A DNA stretch of 64,000 bases from Haberlea rhodopensis (lineage: Eukaryota > Streptophyta > Magnoliopsida > Lamiales > Gesneriaceae): NCBI GenBank assembly GCA_907163345.1, contig CAJQUN010000001.1, positions 1,302,001 to 1,366,000 of the forward strand, read 5' to 3'. Shown in pieces: positions 1 to 13,100 of this stretch. Made by a program: the position numbers and the translations under genes. Position 1 is the stretch's first letter, and the number at the start of each line of letters is the position of its first letter. Under the pieces are notes generated by a model. It saw nothing but the letters and a program-made list of their open reading frames with translations, did no database searches and was not told the DNA's origin.

Positions 1-1199
1 AAATAAATCTAAACAATCATTTTATTATCCAATACCTTTTAGAAAGAGCTCTCAACATTAACCAAACAAAGTCACATTGTTCTAGTATTTATGAGTGATT
101 TGACTTCATAGGAATACAAATGTATTATCTTACTGAACATTTCTAATAATTTAATATTTTTGAATGCTGAATTCGTTGGCATGTGCAGAAAAAGAGATGG
201 AATAGCTCACTTCCTTCAACTCTGTGACCCCTTGATTAATTCTTCTTTTTTGGATTAATCGGAGTAAGATTTGGAGATGCAGAGCCCAATAAGTGTTAGA
301 TCGACACACTAGATGTGAATTTTTTTATTACGATGCTGTACAATAAATGTTATTAGAATGGTTATTATTATTTAATTAAAGGGGGTTGAAGAATACATTG
401 CACGATATACTTCCTAATGTAAACGGTCTCAGATTCGAGTCATCTATTTTTCCCTAAAAAAATTATATATTTATATATATATATATTTATATGTGATATA
501 TATTTTTCATACGGAATATTTATTATGGGGATTGAATTATATTGGACACAATTTCAATATAACCATAGAAATATAGGTGTGTCAAAGGAAAAAAAAAACG
601 GCTTGTTTGATATTATTTTTAAGGATACATCAAACTGTTGGATGAGAATATTTTATCTAACATAAATGAGAATATTTACATTCAGTGCTAAGAGTTGTGT
701 AGCATTCAATAAACTGGAAAAAAATAAGCCCGGTTCCTCAATCTAATTTTAAGAAAATAAAAATTATATTTTCCCGATTATAAAAGCTAAAAGAGTGTCT
801 GGACTTTTTACCCCCGCTTGCGCCGTACGTGCTCCACAGTCTCATTTTTCTACCAATTAGCCTGACACGCGCGCGTGGAATAATTCTCACGCGCTTTGGA
901 GAAATCTTTGCCCTAGTTTTATCTCTCATTTTTATACGAACCACCGTCTGCAACTCCGACCACCACCTTCTCATCTCGCACCAAATTTCTTCATCCAATT
1001 TTGCTATCCCTTGTCTTGTCCTGTTAGTATTTCATATTCACGGCCTTTGATTCACCTGTAGGTCAATAAATTTATAGTTTCTCGTTGAAAAATCATAGAT
1101 TTAACTGTGGATTTAAATCATTATTTTCAAACTAGCGCGTGTTGGTTTTCATGTTTGATCTTTAGTTTTCTTGGTTCCTTTTGATTTTGAAGGTCAATT
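1..1199 (+). promoter_or_regulatory. Upstream region and 5' leader of the Dr1 gene
   Basis: No gene is visible. A short TA-rich microsatellite lies near 465-500. From about 780 to 1060 the base composition becomes less AT-rich and CT-rich, which fits a core promoter and 5' leader for the Dr1 start at 1200. The bases just before the start codon (GGTCAATT then ATG) give a workable plant start context. I could not place a transcription start or a TATA box with confidence; a leader intron is possible. Confidence 0.4.
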
Positions 1200-4100
1200 A
1201 TGGAACCTATGGATATTGTTGGTAAGATTAAAGAGGATGCTTCCCTTCCTAAAGGTTAGTTTTGTACCCCTTTTTTCCTTGTTACCCCTATTTTTGTCTA
1301 ATTGTTTGTTTTTCGATTATGTTTACCTTCAGACATTGAAGCTTTCTTTTTTCTTAGTTTGATACTTCTGTCCTGTAGATTTTTTCCTCTAATTTTACCA
1401 AGTATCAAGAAATAGCAAAAAAATAAAAAACAGGGTATGATTATTAGCTCCCCTATGACTAGCAGTAATTCTCAGTAAACTTCAGTTGGACTTTGCCACT
1501 GGTTTAACCGAAATCATACCTATTTTGTTTATGATCTATGCTTAGCAGCCATAATATCAATAGCATATAAAAAACGGACCCAAAGGATTAACCAGTATAA
1601 TAGGAGTTGTAGATGTTCAACAGTATTTACTATTGTAAGGAATAGTATATGCTACATATGGAAATATGAGCGGAAAAAGTGTGGAAAAAACATATCATCA
1701 TTCATTTAACAAGGAATTGGATCATGCTTCGGCAGAAGCATGCAATAGTTAGGGATTCTGCATGTCAAAGTGGGATTTCGTAGATACTTGATTAAGTGGC
1801 ATGCTCCACAATGCATGATGAAAATATAGTAAATATTATAAATGTGAATGTTATCGGGGTTGGATCAATCCAGTTGTAGCATTTGCTTTGTCATTTGGCG
1901 AGCAATAGAAGGTGGCTATATCTGAAAGTGTGATGTCATACGCAAAACAAAAAAAAATTGCGCAGTTGGAAAAGAGACTAGAAGGGAATTGTGTGGTAAA
2001 AAATTGCAACAAATTATTTACTTTTTTTTCGCAATCATACTTGAGGATTTTGATTGAATTTATATTTGCAAATTCCTATTTGATGTGTTTAAATGAGTAA
2101 ATTATAGTTAATCTCTGGAGTTGGTGGGTTTTAAATATAATCTTTTTGCTACAAAATTCTTTCTGAAAATGGTGATTTGGTGTGATTATGATTTATTGCG
2201 AAGATGCCTATTCATAATTATTTCTTGAGTTCAAGGGCAATAGGACTCAACATGTATCCCAATTCCTTCAAATGTGTAAATTTGTAATGATCATGAACTT
2301 AAGATTTTAAATCTTATCCAGTTTTCATTCTTCGCGAGTCCATATCCTATTAGTTTTGTGAAGGAAATGCCTGATGAGCACTTTTAATCTGTAAATTATG
2401 TTTACATCCCTCTAATTAACAATAGTAACTTCTTTTGTCTCCTAATATCCTTAAGAAATGAAGGATCAATTTTTATTTCGAGGTATTTGTCTCGAGTTGG
2501 TTCAACGTGATCCAGTGAAGGCGAATGATTCTGAACTGTGAATCTTTTTATTCCAAGTCTGATAATAAACTTGGGAAAGATGAAGGAACCGGATTTTCTT
2601 GTTTAAGTTTAGGTTTTGAAAGAAATTGTAACAAGAAAGAGACGGAAAAAGCACAGTTCTCTGATATCTGAAGTTTTTTTGGCTAAGTTAAGAAGTTTTA
2701 TAAGGACATGTATTAGGTTTTTATTATGTTTGTTCTTAATTTCATTGGAGTTCTTTTTTGGATCTACTTCATTGCACAATAACTTAAGAGCTTATTTTAA
2801 ATGTGTTGGGTCTTCCATTGCTACTCTGTAAGGTGTGACTTGCCCTAGACTGTATTTCTCACTATTTAAGGTTATTTAGCTTCCCTTCTGATAGTTAGGT
2901 TTTATTTTCATTAAGCTTAGATGGAGCATGAGGCTGAATTGAAGTCTTATTGTAGGGTACATAACCAAGGTTTTTGCTACTCTTGGCTGTGCAATCACTT
3001 TTTATTGATTTTCTTGATATTGAATTTCTATGGATCCATTTAGTCCAACTTTGATTCCTTTGAATGTCTAGTAGGTCGCCATGTTAGTCCCCAGGACCTA
3101 AATAACTCAATTTGCTGATGAAGTATTTGTGTCAACGGACTAGTTGGGATGCGTGAACGGGGAAAAAAGGTTCATAAGTGGTTGTTAATGGAGTTAAAGT
3201 TTTCAAATTCTTAGGACTTTATATCAATTTATGCCGAATTACTCCACATATAGTTCCTCGTGCCACATTTTCTGAATGACACCAAGACAACCCAAGCATT
3301 ATCTTATAGACGTGAGACATGAATTAGGCTATAGCATACTAATTTGTTTTGCTTGCATTTAGAAATTGTTGTGTTTTATTTAAGTTTCTGATTATTGTTA
3401 ATAGCATTAACGAAACAATCCAGAATGTCTTTGTTAACTCATTTGGTTACTAAATAGTAACATAGTTGCTGTTACATTGCCTTTGCAAGTGGGTGAATTC
3501 TTTCACTTTGTTGGTACTGTTTCCATACAACTTACATAAATGATATCCTTCCAGCGACTATGACAAAAATTATCAAAGAGATGCTCCCCCCGGATGTTCG
3601 CGTCGCAAGAGATGCTCAGGATCTTCTTATTGAGTGTTGTATAGGTTTGTGTTTGGTGTTTGTTTTTTTTTTCTATTTTAATTATGTTTGACATTCATTA
3701 TTTCTTTTACTTTTCAATTGGATATAAACTAGACCGTTATTATTAGATTTGCTTCATTTCAGTGTGTAATTTGTTTAAGCCATTAGATTGTGCACTTCAT
3801 TAACTGCTTTTATGGATTATTTCCATACTTCAAATTTTGATGTGATTGGCATCATAATTAAGAGATATAAAACTCCATCGGACTTGAATCTTCTTTTTAA
3901 TAGATAGAGCAACCATGGCCTAGCGCAGATTACGATAGAATCGACTTTTGCCTGCGAAGTGAGCAACATTCAATGCTCCCAACCATACTAGGGATGGAAT
4001 AACTCTTTTTGTTAATACAATTTGGGCAGAATGTGCTTCATTTTTGTTAAAAGTGACTAGGATGGATTTGTCATCTTGTTTTCTGGAGGATTGATCTTTC

Positions 4101-7100
4101 TGTGAACATATCTAGTGGTTAATTAGGTTTAATGGATGTAAACATGGATCTTAAAAATACAAATGTTTTTTCTGTCCTTGGGTTCTTTTTCTAGCACCAA
4201 TGGTAATCTACATCCCTACTGGCCGGATAAAGGTCCAGCTGTTCAAGCGTGTCAGTAAATCGGTGGGTTAAGCCCATCCAACCTATTTGTGATGGCTCCA
4301 TGTTGAAAATTCCAGCCACGCAGGGTCCAACAGTCAAAATAATTAAATGTTGGGCGCTGACTGGGTTAACTGTCAGGATACTTAATTACCCATCTATTGC
4401 TGTTGGTTTCTTCCCAGTGCATTGGCTCCAACATGCACCATGACCATGATCCAAAAAAGTAAGAAAAAGAAAATAAGCCAAGAACAAGTAATGATAGTAT
4501 TATTAAATTGGGCATCTTTTTGAGGATTGTTTTTTAACCACCTTATCAACTGATATAATTCACAGTGTACCAAAGTTTGGTGTGTTTATTCTGGTTTTCG
4601 ATTTTTATTGCAGTGTTTTTGCAAGCTCTATCTAATGATTTATGCTAAATGGTTTTCATGTTTTGCAGAATTTATCAATCTAATTTCATCAGAATCCAAT
4701 GAAGTTTGTAATAGGGAAGACAAAAGAACTATTGCACCAGAACACGTACTCAAAGCTTTAGAGGTTCTAACCTAGTATTTCTTTCGTTTCATCTTTTATG
4801 ATAATTGTGGATTGAGTCTCAGCAGTCGATATCATATAGTCTTAAAGGGGCTTTTTTGGGTATGGTATGTTCCTTTGGAATGGAATCTTCTGATTTGTTG
4901 TTCATTTTTGCTGAACATCATTTCTGGATTGGAATCTTATGGTTTTGTTCTACATATTTGTCTTAACATCTAATCAACATTGTGCTGCTATACTGAGCAA
5001 GGAATTTTCTGATGCCGTGCTTTACTGCTGTAGCATTTATGAATTTTTTTTGTCGCATCTTTAATTATTGGAATTTTTAAATGGTAATTAGCCTTGTGAA
5101 TTGACGTACTTGGGGGTAATCGCCTTTGGCTTTCATTTCAAGACTTTCTTGTCTAATAGTGGTGTACAGTGTACTCCTTCATTTTCCTCTTCTTAACTCG
5201 AATAGGATCATGCCAGACACCCATCTGACTCTATAATTCTCCTATTTTATGTGTCGTATGTCATATTACAAATATAACTTCAATTTGATTAACATATTAG
5301 TATAATATTTTACTCAAACTTACTTTTTTGTGTGCTTGAAATAAATATAGATGAATAATAAATATGTATGGTTCTTGAGAACACCATCATTTTTATTCAA
5401 TGATTTTCTCACTAGTATGTTGCGGTTATAAAAATTGTATTAGCAATAAACATGCATAAGAGATGCAATTGAAATACATATATATTGCTAATAATGCATA
5501 ATACTAAAATACACGATGTTTTGTCAAATATTATTCTTAAATTCGTTATTTTTTCACATATATTTGAATATCTGCATGTTTAGACTTAGGTATTTTGTTT
5601 GAAAAGTTTCATTGTAACTTTTTGATACAATGTCTAAATATACCGGTATTGTATCATTTTTATTTCTTCAAAATATAGGTGTAAGTATGGTTAACATATC
5701 ATTTCTATCCTCATTTTATTATGTGAGAAAATTCATGCTTGGATAGCTGACAAGGTTGCGATAATTCCAAGTGAAAATGGGGTAACTGTTGCAACATGGT
5801 GAAATCGGAGAAATTTTTTTGTAGTTGGATGAAAATTGTTTATATTAGTTGAAGTACATTAGAGACAATTTGTGGGTTCATTTTTACATGAAATGGCATC
5901 AGTGTAAAGTATGCCAATTTTTTGCAAATTCGAGGTGTAATATGACATGGATCTTATTGCATGGTGCCTTCACACTTTATTTCTAGGCTGGATGGTGAAT
6001 TTGACTTCAAATATTGATTCAATAGTACATGCAATCAAATAATATCAGTGTATCCCCTGAATAAATGTATCTTCTTACCTATTAATTTTCCTATCTATTT
6101 TTTGGTGCTATTTTTTCTTATCTGATCAATAACCTTGATTTTCTCTATCTTGTTTTCTCAGGTTCTTGGATTCGGGGAGTATATTGAAGAAGTTTATGCC
6201 GCATATGAACAACATAGGCTTGAGACTATGGTAAGTTTGCCTCTCTCTCCCACACAGACTTGGACCTTGTATCTTTTTAAAAATTCTAGATTCGCAAAAT
6301 GGTCAGTTACTGTGTGTGCATTTTAAACATCGATTAAACAAGTCGCTTGACATTTATAGCTTTTACTTTGGCTTAACTTCATTTTGTGGTTCTTATGCTG
6401 GTAGCTAATGTTGTGGCCTTTCTGCATGTAAGTGTCTTATCTAGAAGACCATTAAGAAGTTAATAGGGCAGGCAAGACTGGAAGAATGAGAAAATGGCCA
6501 TTCTTGGACTCGAACCCAATGGCCCCCAATGAGTGGGGCCTCAGTTCAGTCTTGGTTGGGTATATACTTATCCATTAGATCTCCACGATTACCAATATCC
6601 TTCTATTTTTCTAGCCCACCGCCAAGGCCATAACCTAAACCCCATTCCTTGCTTGACCTCAGCTGCTGTGGTGCCAGATATGCTTGTAATTGGAGTCGAG
6701 CGAAATATGGGGTTTAGGGGAAAGATAATAAAAGGAAGTGGATTTATGAAAATTATAAAAAAATCATCTTTTTAATATAACTAGTACGTAGCACGTGCTT
6801 CGTACGCAGAATCATATTTTGTACCTCATTATTTTTATTATTTAATTCAATTAGTAATTAAAATGTATAATTCGAATTAAGAGAATTTATATCAATAGTT
6901 ATAGATTTTAATACATTAATAATTTACTTTAGTTGATTTTATTATAATATTTCATAGAATTAATTGAGGTACGTGGGTTCCTCTTTAATTCATATACCAT
7001 GTCACTTCTTCTTTTATTTTCATATCAAATAATTTAGCCTATAAGTTCATTCTAATTATCTAAATGACATTATTCTAACTTAGTTAACATCTTTAATTAT

Positions 7101-10100
7101 TATGTTTATTGTTAAACACTTTAACATTTTATTATATTTTTATTACTATTATTTATTATTTTTACTATTTGATATTCCCAAAAAGAGTGATGATTTTTAA
7201 GTATCAATAAGATATTAAATCACCTCTATTTATGTTCTTCAATGTACCAAATAACAAGGGACATATCCTGAATGACCTGCTAAGATCTGAAACAAAATGT
7301 TAGAAGGGTGCCGGAAGATTTCCGGCGGGTCCCCTCCGACGCTCAAGTCAGGTGATGGGAGATATTTGGAAAAATCTGTATGGGAATAGCTGTTGTATAT
7401 TGGTGTGTATAGGAAAAATGCATACATGAAATCCTGACTTAGCTTGCTACTTATAGGTGTTACCTCCCGGATGTGTAGCTTGGACCAGTAAGGCCATGTT
7501 CTACATGACTCCTGAAATCTCGGAACACGTTGGCTGACTAATAGGACCATGGTTTGCATCATTCCCTGAAATCTCGGGACTTGTCAGTTCAACTTGGACT
7601 TGGTCAAAAGGCTTAGACCCCGTCAAAATACTTCTAAAGATAGGGGGTCTTGAAGTTATTCTGACATCATTAGGTTGAGAGGTCGGTGAACAGATCATAT
7701 ACTTGGAGTCAAGGCATGCGCTTTTACCTCATTAGGTCGGCCGATATGTGACTTTGGCTCAATGACTAGTTGGATGAGCTCCAGTTAAAAATGAGGTTAC
7801 CCAGAACTCGGAAGATCAGGGAAATTGGTCACATACTTAGAGCTGGGGCGGGTGCTTTGACCTCGTGAGGTTGGGTGGTCGGTAATGCACCTTTCCCTTG
7901 AGGCGGATGTCTTGACCAAGTCAGGTCGGGAGGTCGGCAATACACCTTGCACTTGAGGCGGATGTCTTGACCCAAATGAGGTCGGGAGGTCGGCAATACA
8001 CCTTGTCCTTGAGGCGCATGTCTTGACCAAGGGAGGTCGGGAGGTCGGCATTACACCTGGCCCTTGAGGCGGATGTCTTGACCAAATAAGGTCGGGAGGT
8101 CGGCAATATACCTTGTCCTTGAGACACATATCTTGACCAAGGGAGGTCGGGAGGTCGACCTTATGAGGTTGAATGTCAACCTTACAATTATACCTCCAAG
8201 GTTTAAGTTCAATGGATAGTTGAATACGATCTTCCTCCCGCGGGGTATCACAACCCCCTTCAAGTCAAGTAGACACCTGTGGTCAGAAACTCGTATAAGT
8301 ATTCATAATAATATAAGCTGCAAAGGGATATTAGTGTTTGTACACTTGTCTTTATGCTTGTAAAAATTTTCAATAACATCGATTGATGGAGCTCAAGAGC
8401 TCGCTTTTGAACTTATAATTTTTTATAATATAAGTTGGCGGATCTCGGATGCTAGCTTTGTAAGGTGGTAAGAACTCGGTCGCTCACTTTTGTACTTAAA
8501 CCATCTTCTTAATATTATCTAATCCTTTCATTCAGAGGACGTAGGTTGGAGGTCGTAACGCTCGGATCTTGGACATAGCTCGTAAAGCTATGTTGATACT
8601 CGGAAATTTTTTTTCTCGAAGGAGGTCGGATGAGCTCGTGAAACTTGGACCATAGCTCGTAAAGCTATGCTGAGACTTGTAAAGCATTTCTGTATGAGGA
8701 GGTCGATTTGAGCTCGTGAAGCTCGGACCTTGGACATTGCTCGTAAAGCTATGCTGAGGCTCGTAGAGTCTTTTTCTCTGAGAGATCGGATGAGCTCGTG
8801 AAGCTTGGACCTTGGCATAGCTCGTAAAGCTTGCCGAGACTCGCAAAGTCTTTTTGTCTGTGGAGGTCAGATGAGCTCGTGAAGCTCGGACATTGGATAT
8901 AGCTCATAAAGCTATGCTGAGACTCGTAAAGTCTTTTTCTCTGAGGAGGTCGGATGAGCTCGTGAAGCTCGGACCTTGGACATAGCTCGTAAAGTTATGC
9001 TTAGACTCGTAATGTTTTTTTGTATGTGGAGGTTTGATGAGCTCGTGAAGTGAAGCTTGGACATTGGACATAGCTCGTAAAGCTATGCTGAGACTCGTGA
9101 AGTCTTTTTGTCCGTGGAGGTCGGATGAGATCGTGAAGCTCGGGCCTTGGACATAGCTCGTAAAGCTATGCTGAGACTCGCAAAGCCTTTTTGTCTGTGG
9201 AGGTCAGATGAGCTCATGAAGCTCGGACCTTGGACATATCTCGTACAGCTATGCTGAGACTAGTAAAGTCTTTTTGTCTGTGGTGGCCGAATGAGTTCTT
9301 GAAGCTCGGACCTTGGACATATCTCGTAAAGCTATGCTGAGACTCGTAAAGTCTTTTAGTCTGAGGAGGTCGGCATAGAGCTCGTAGAGCTCGGACCTTG
9401 GACATAACTCGTAAAGCTATGCTGAGACTCGTAAAGCCTTTTTGTCTGAGGAGGTTGGCATGGAGCTCGGACCTTGGACATAACTCGTAAAGCTATGCTG
9501 AGACTCGTAAAGTCTTTTCGTGTGAGGAGGTCGGCATAGAACTCGTAGAGCTCGGACCTTGGACATAACTTGCAAAGCTATGCTGAGACTCGTAAAGTCT
9601 TTCTGCCTGAGGAGGTCGGCATAGAGCTCGTAGAGCTCCGACCTTGGACATAACTCGTAAAGCTATGCTTTTACTCGTAAAGTCTTTCTGTCTGAGGAGG
9701 TCGGGATGGAGCTCGCAGAGCTCGGACCTTGGACATAACTCGGAAAGCTATCATGAGACTTGTGAAGTTTTTTTGTTTGAGGAGGTCGGCGTAGAGCTCG
9801 TAGCGCTCGGACCTTGGACATAACTCGTAAAGCTATGCTGAGACTCGTGAAGTCTTTTTATCTGAGGAGGTCGGTGTATAATTCGTAGAGCTCAGACCTT
9901 GTACATAACTCGTAAAGCTATGTTGTGACTCGGACCAAATAATATTTCTGGAAAATTGCATTATTTTTTTGCTTCTGGCTTCATCTCCATCTTCCTCTGT
10001 TTATGTGCGTCATCCAGATTCACATATTTTTCAGCTCGGCCTATTAGCTCATCATAACTCCGAGGAGGTTTTTTCACCAATGATTTGAAAAACTCTCAGC

Positions 10101-13100
10101 CCTCAAACCTTGAGTGAAAGCATTGATAAGAACGTCGGTGGTAGCAAATTCTCTCAGAAAATCATGCTCCTGCTGTTTGGTAGTAAATAAATTCAAAGAT
10201 TTCTTCTGATACCTTTTGCTATTGGCAAATTGAAACATAAAGACGGAACCGATGTCTTCGAAGTTGCAGATAATGTTAGGCTTTAGAAAGTTAAACCATT
10301 GCTGAGCCGACCTCACGAGCGTGCTCCCGTCATATTCTCCGACCATGGGCTATCAGAAGTTTTGTAGATCTTCTCTCAAGATTGAAAGGGAAAATGGACT
10401 TTCTTTTCGGGATGTCGGAACTTGATCTCCTCTCTATTGGCCCAGCCGTCGTATCTCCTCCCACACCATCCCCATCTGATTCAGTACTGTAGGGTCAGCT
10501 GTTGGTTGATCGAACACTACTTGCTCAGGTTCAGCGGGCTGGCGTCCCGAGCCCACCTCAAGAGGAGGACAAGGTGGATAGTTTTGAGGAGGTGGCGCTT
10601 GGCTGCGCCTTACTGCTATGTCCACAGTTTGAGCAATAAATTGTGCTAACCGCTCCAAAGTCAAGCTTCCGACATTTTCTTCAACAGGAGGTAATTGATC
10701 TCCATGTTCCGGAGAAGCCTCTGGATCATTATTTCTGGAATTATTTCCTCCTCCCGATGTTCTTCTTCTTCCTACTATTCTCCTTCCTCCACGTACACGT
10801 GGTCCAGCCATATCAACGTCTTAGCTCGAGTTTTTCCACAGACGGCGCCAATTGATACTCCCAAAAAGAGTAATGATCTTTAAGTATCAATAAGAGGTTA
10901 AATTACCACTATTTATGTTCTTCAATGGACCAAATAACAAGGGACAGATCCTGAATGACCTGCTAAGATCCGAAACAAAATGTTAGAAGGGTGCCGAAAG
11001 ATTTATCCGGCGGGTCCCCTCCGACGCTCAAGTCAGGTGATGGGAGATATTGGAAAAACCTGTATGAGAATAGTTGTTGTATGTAGGTGTGTATGAAAAA
11101 TGCATACCTGAAATCCTGACTTACCTTGCTATTTATAGGTGTTACCTCCCGGATGTGTAGCTTGGACCAGTAAGGCCATGTTCTACATGACTCCTGAAAT
11201 CTCGGAACACGTTGGCTGACTAATAGGACCATGATTTGCATCATTCCCTGAAATCTCGGGACGTGTCAGTTCAACTTGGACTTGGTCAAAAGGCTTAGGC
11301 CGTGTCAAAACACTCCTAGAGATAGGGGTCTTGAAGTTGTTCTGGCATCATTAGGTTGAGAGGTCGGTAAACAGATCATATACTTGGAGTCAAGTCATGT
11401 GCTTTTACCTCATTAGGTCGACAAATCGGTGAATTTGGCTCAATGACTAGTTTGATGAGCTCCAGTTAAAAATGAGGTTACTCAGAACTCGGGGGACCAG
11501 AGAAATTGGTCACATACTTAGAGCTGGGGCGGGTGCTTTGACATCGTGAGATTGGGAGGTCGGCAATACACCTTGCCCTTGAGGCGGATGTCTTGACCCA
11601 AATGAGGTCGGGAGGTCGGCAATACACCTTGTCCTTGAGGCGCATGTCTTGACCAAATGAGGTCGGGAAGTCGGCATTACACCTGGCCCTTGAGGCGGAT
11701 GTCTTGACCAAATGAGGTCGGGGAGGTCGGCAATACACCTTGTCCTTGAGATGCATGTCTTGACCACGGGAGGTCGGGAAGTCGACCTTATGAGGGTGAA
11801 TGTCAACCTTACAATTATACCTCAAAGGTTCAAGTTCAGTGGATAGTTGAATACGATCTTTCTCCCGCAGGGTACCACTATTATTATTTAATTTGATTAG
11901 TAATTAGGATGTATAATATAAGATAATAACATTAACTTAAAAGTGATTTAATATGGAAAATGACGAGGTGTGAGAATTTATATTAATAGTTATAGCTTAA
12001 AATACATTAATAATCCAATTTAATATATTTTTAATTATTATGTTTATTGTTATATTTTTTACTACTATTATTTTTACTTCCTTTTATTATTATTATTATA
12101 TTCAATTAGTAATTAGGATGTACTATTAAATTGTCTTTACTTAGCATATCTAATTATCATGCATTATTGTTAACACTTAGTATATTTTATTTCATTATTT
12201 TTACTATTATTAATTTTTTTTTAATTCAATTAGTAATTAGGATGTGCAAATTAAGATACTAGTCTTGTAAAGTGAAAGTGTGGAAAATTGAAAGATGATA
12301 GAATTTATATCAATAGTTATAAATTTTAATACATTATTAATAACTAAATGAATGTTAATAACTCTACTATTCATTTTTCTTTTATGTCCCTTGTTGCTAT
12401 TATGTTTTTACATTTATATCCCTAAGAAATTTTTATTGTATAGGAAAGTATGAAATAAAAGGGCAAAATAATTAATTCACGATGAAAAACTTTACTCTAT
12501 GATCCACACTTTTGTAGGAGTATATAAAGTATAATATATATATATATATAGATTATGTCCCTTGTTGATATTATGTTTTTATATTTATATCCCTAAGAAT
12601 TTTTTATTTGTATAGGAAAGCATGGAATAAAATGGCAAAATAATTAATGCACAACGAAAACTTTGTCATTTGATCCACACTTTTGTAGGAGTATATATAT
12701 AGATATAGATATATTAATATATTTTATTTTATTATTTTTACTATTATTAATTTTTTAATTCAATTAGTATTTAGGATGTGCAAATTAAGATAATAGTCTT
12801 GTTAATTCAAAATGTGGAAAATGAATTTATATCAATAGTTATAGATTTTAATACGTTATTAATAAGTAAATGAAAGTTAATAACTCTACTATTCATTTTT
12901 CATTTTATGTTCCTTGTTGATATTATGTTTTTACATTTATATCCCTAAGAAATTTTTATTTGTATAAGTATGGAATAAAAGGGCAAAGTAATTAATTCAC
13001 AATGAAAAACTTTGCCATTTGATCCAAACTTTTATAGGAGTAAGCATAAGTATAAGTATAAGTATTAATTCACAATCAAAAACTTTGCCCTTTGACCCAC

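Larger units (their letters stand above)
7170..11877 (-). mobile_element. Non-autonomous Ty3-type LTR retrotransposon, older copy
   Basis: Full-length element with 5-bp target duplication CTATT (7165-7169 and 11878-11882). Seen on the minus strand, the 5' LTR is 10853-11877, the primer-binding site TGGCGCCGTCTGTGG lies at 10836-10850, a degraded gag occupies about 10811-10074, a long hairpin-bearing tandem array follows, and a G-rich polypurine tract (8251-8260 on the plus strand as caaccccctt) precedes the 3' LTR 7170-8250. No protease, reverse transcriptase, RNase H or integrase was found. The two LTRs differ by many substitutions and an indel (1081 versus 1025 bp), so it is clearly older than its relative at 20516. 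It sits in intron 4 of Dr1, antisense to the gene. Confidence 0.9.

Noticed and set aside
8530..9405. Several minus-strand frames over the hairpin array
   Set aside because: Products of the 83-bp repeat unit, which stays open by chance.
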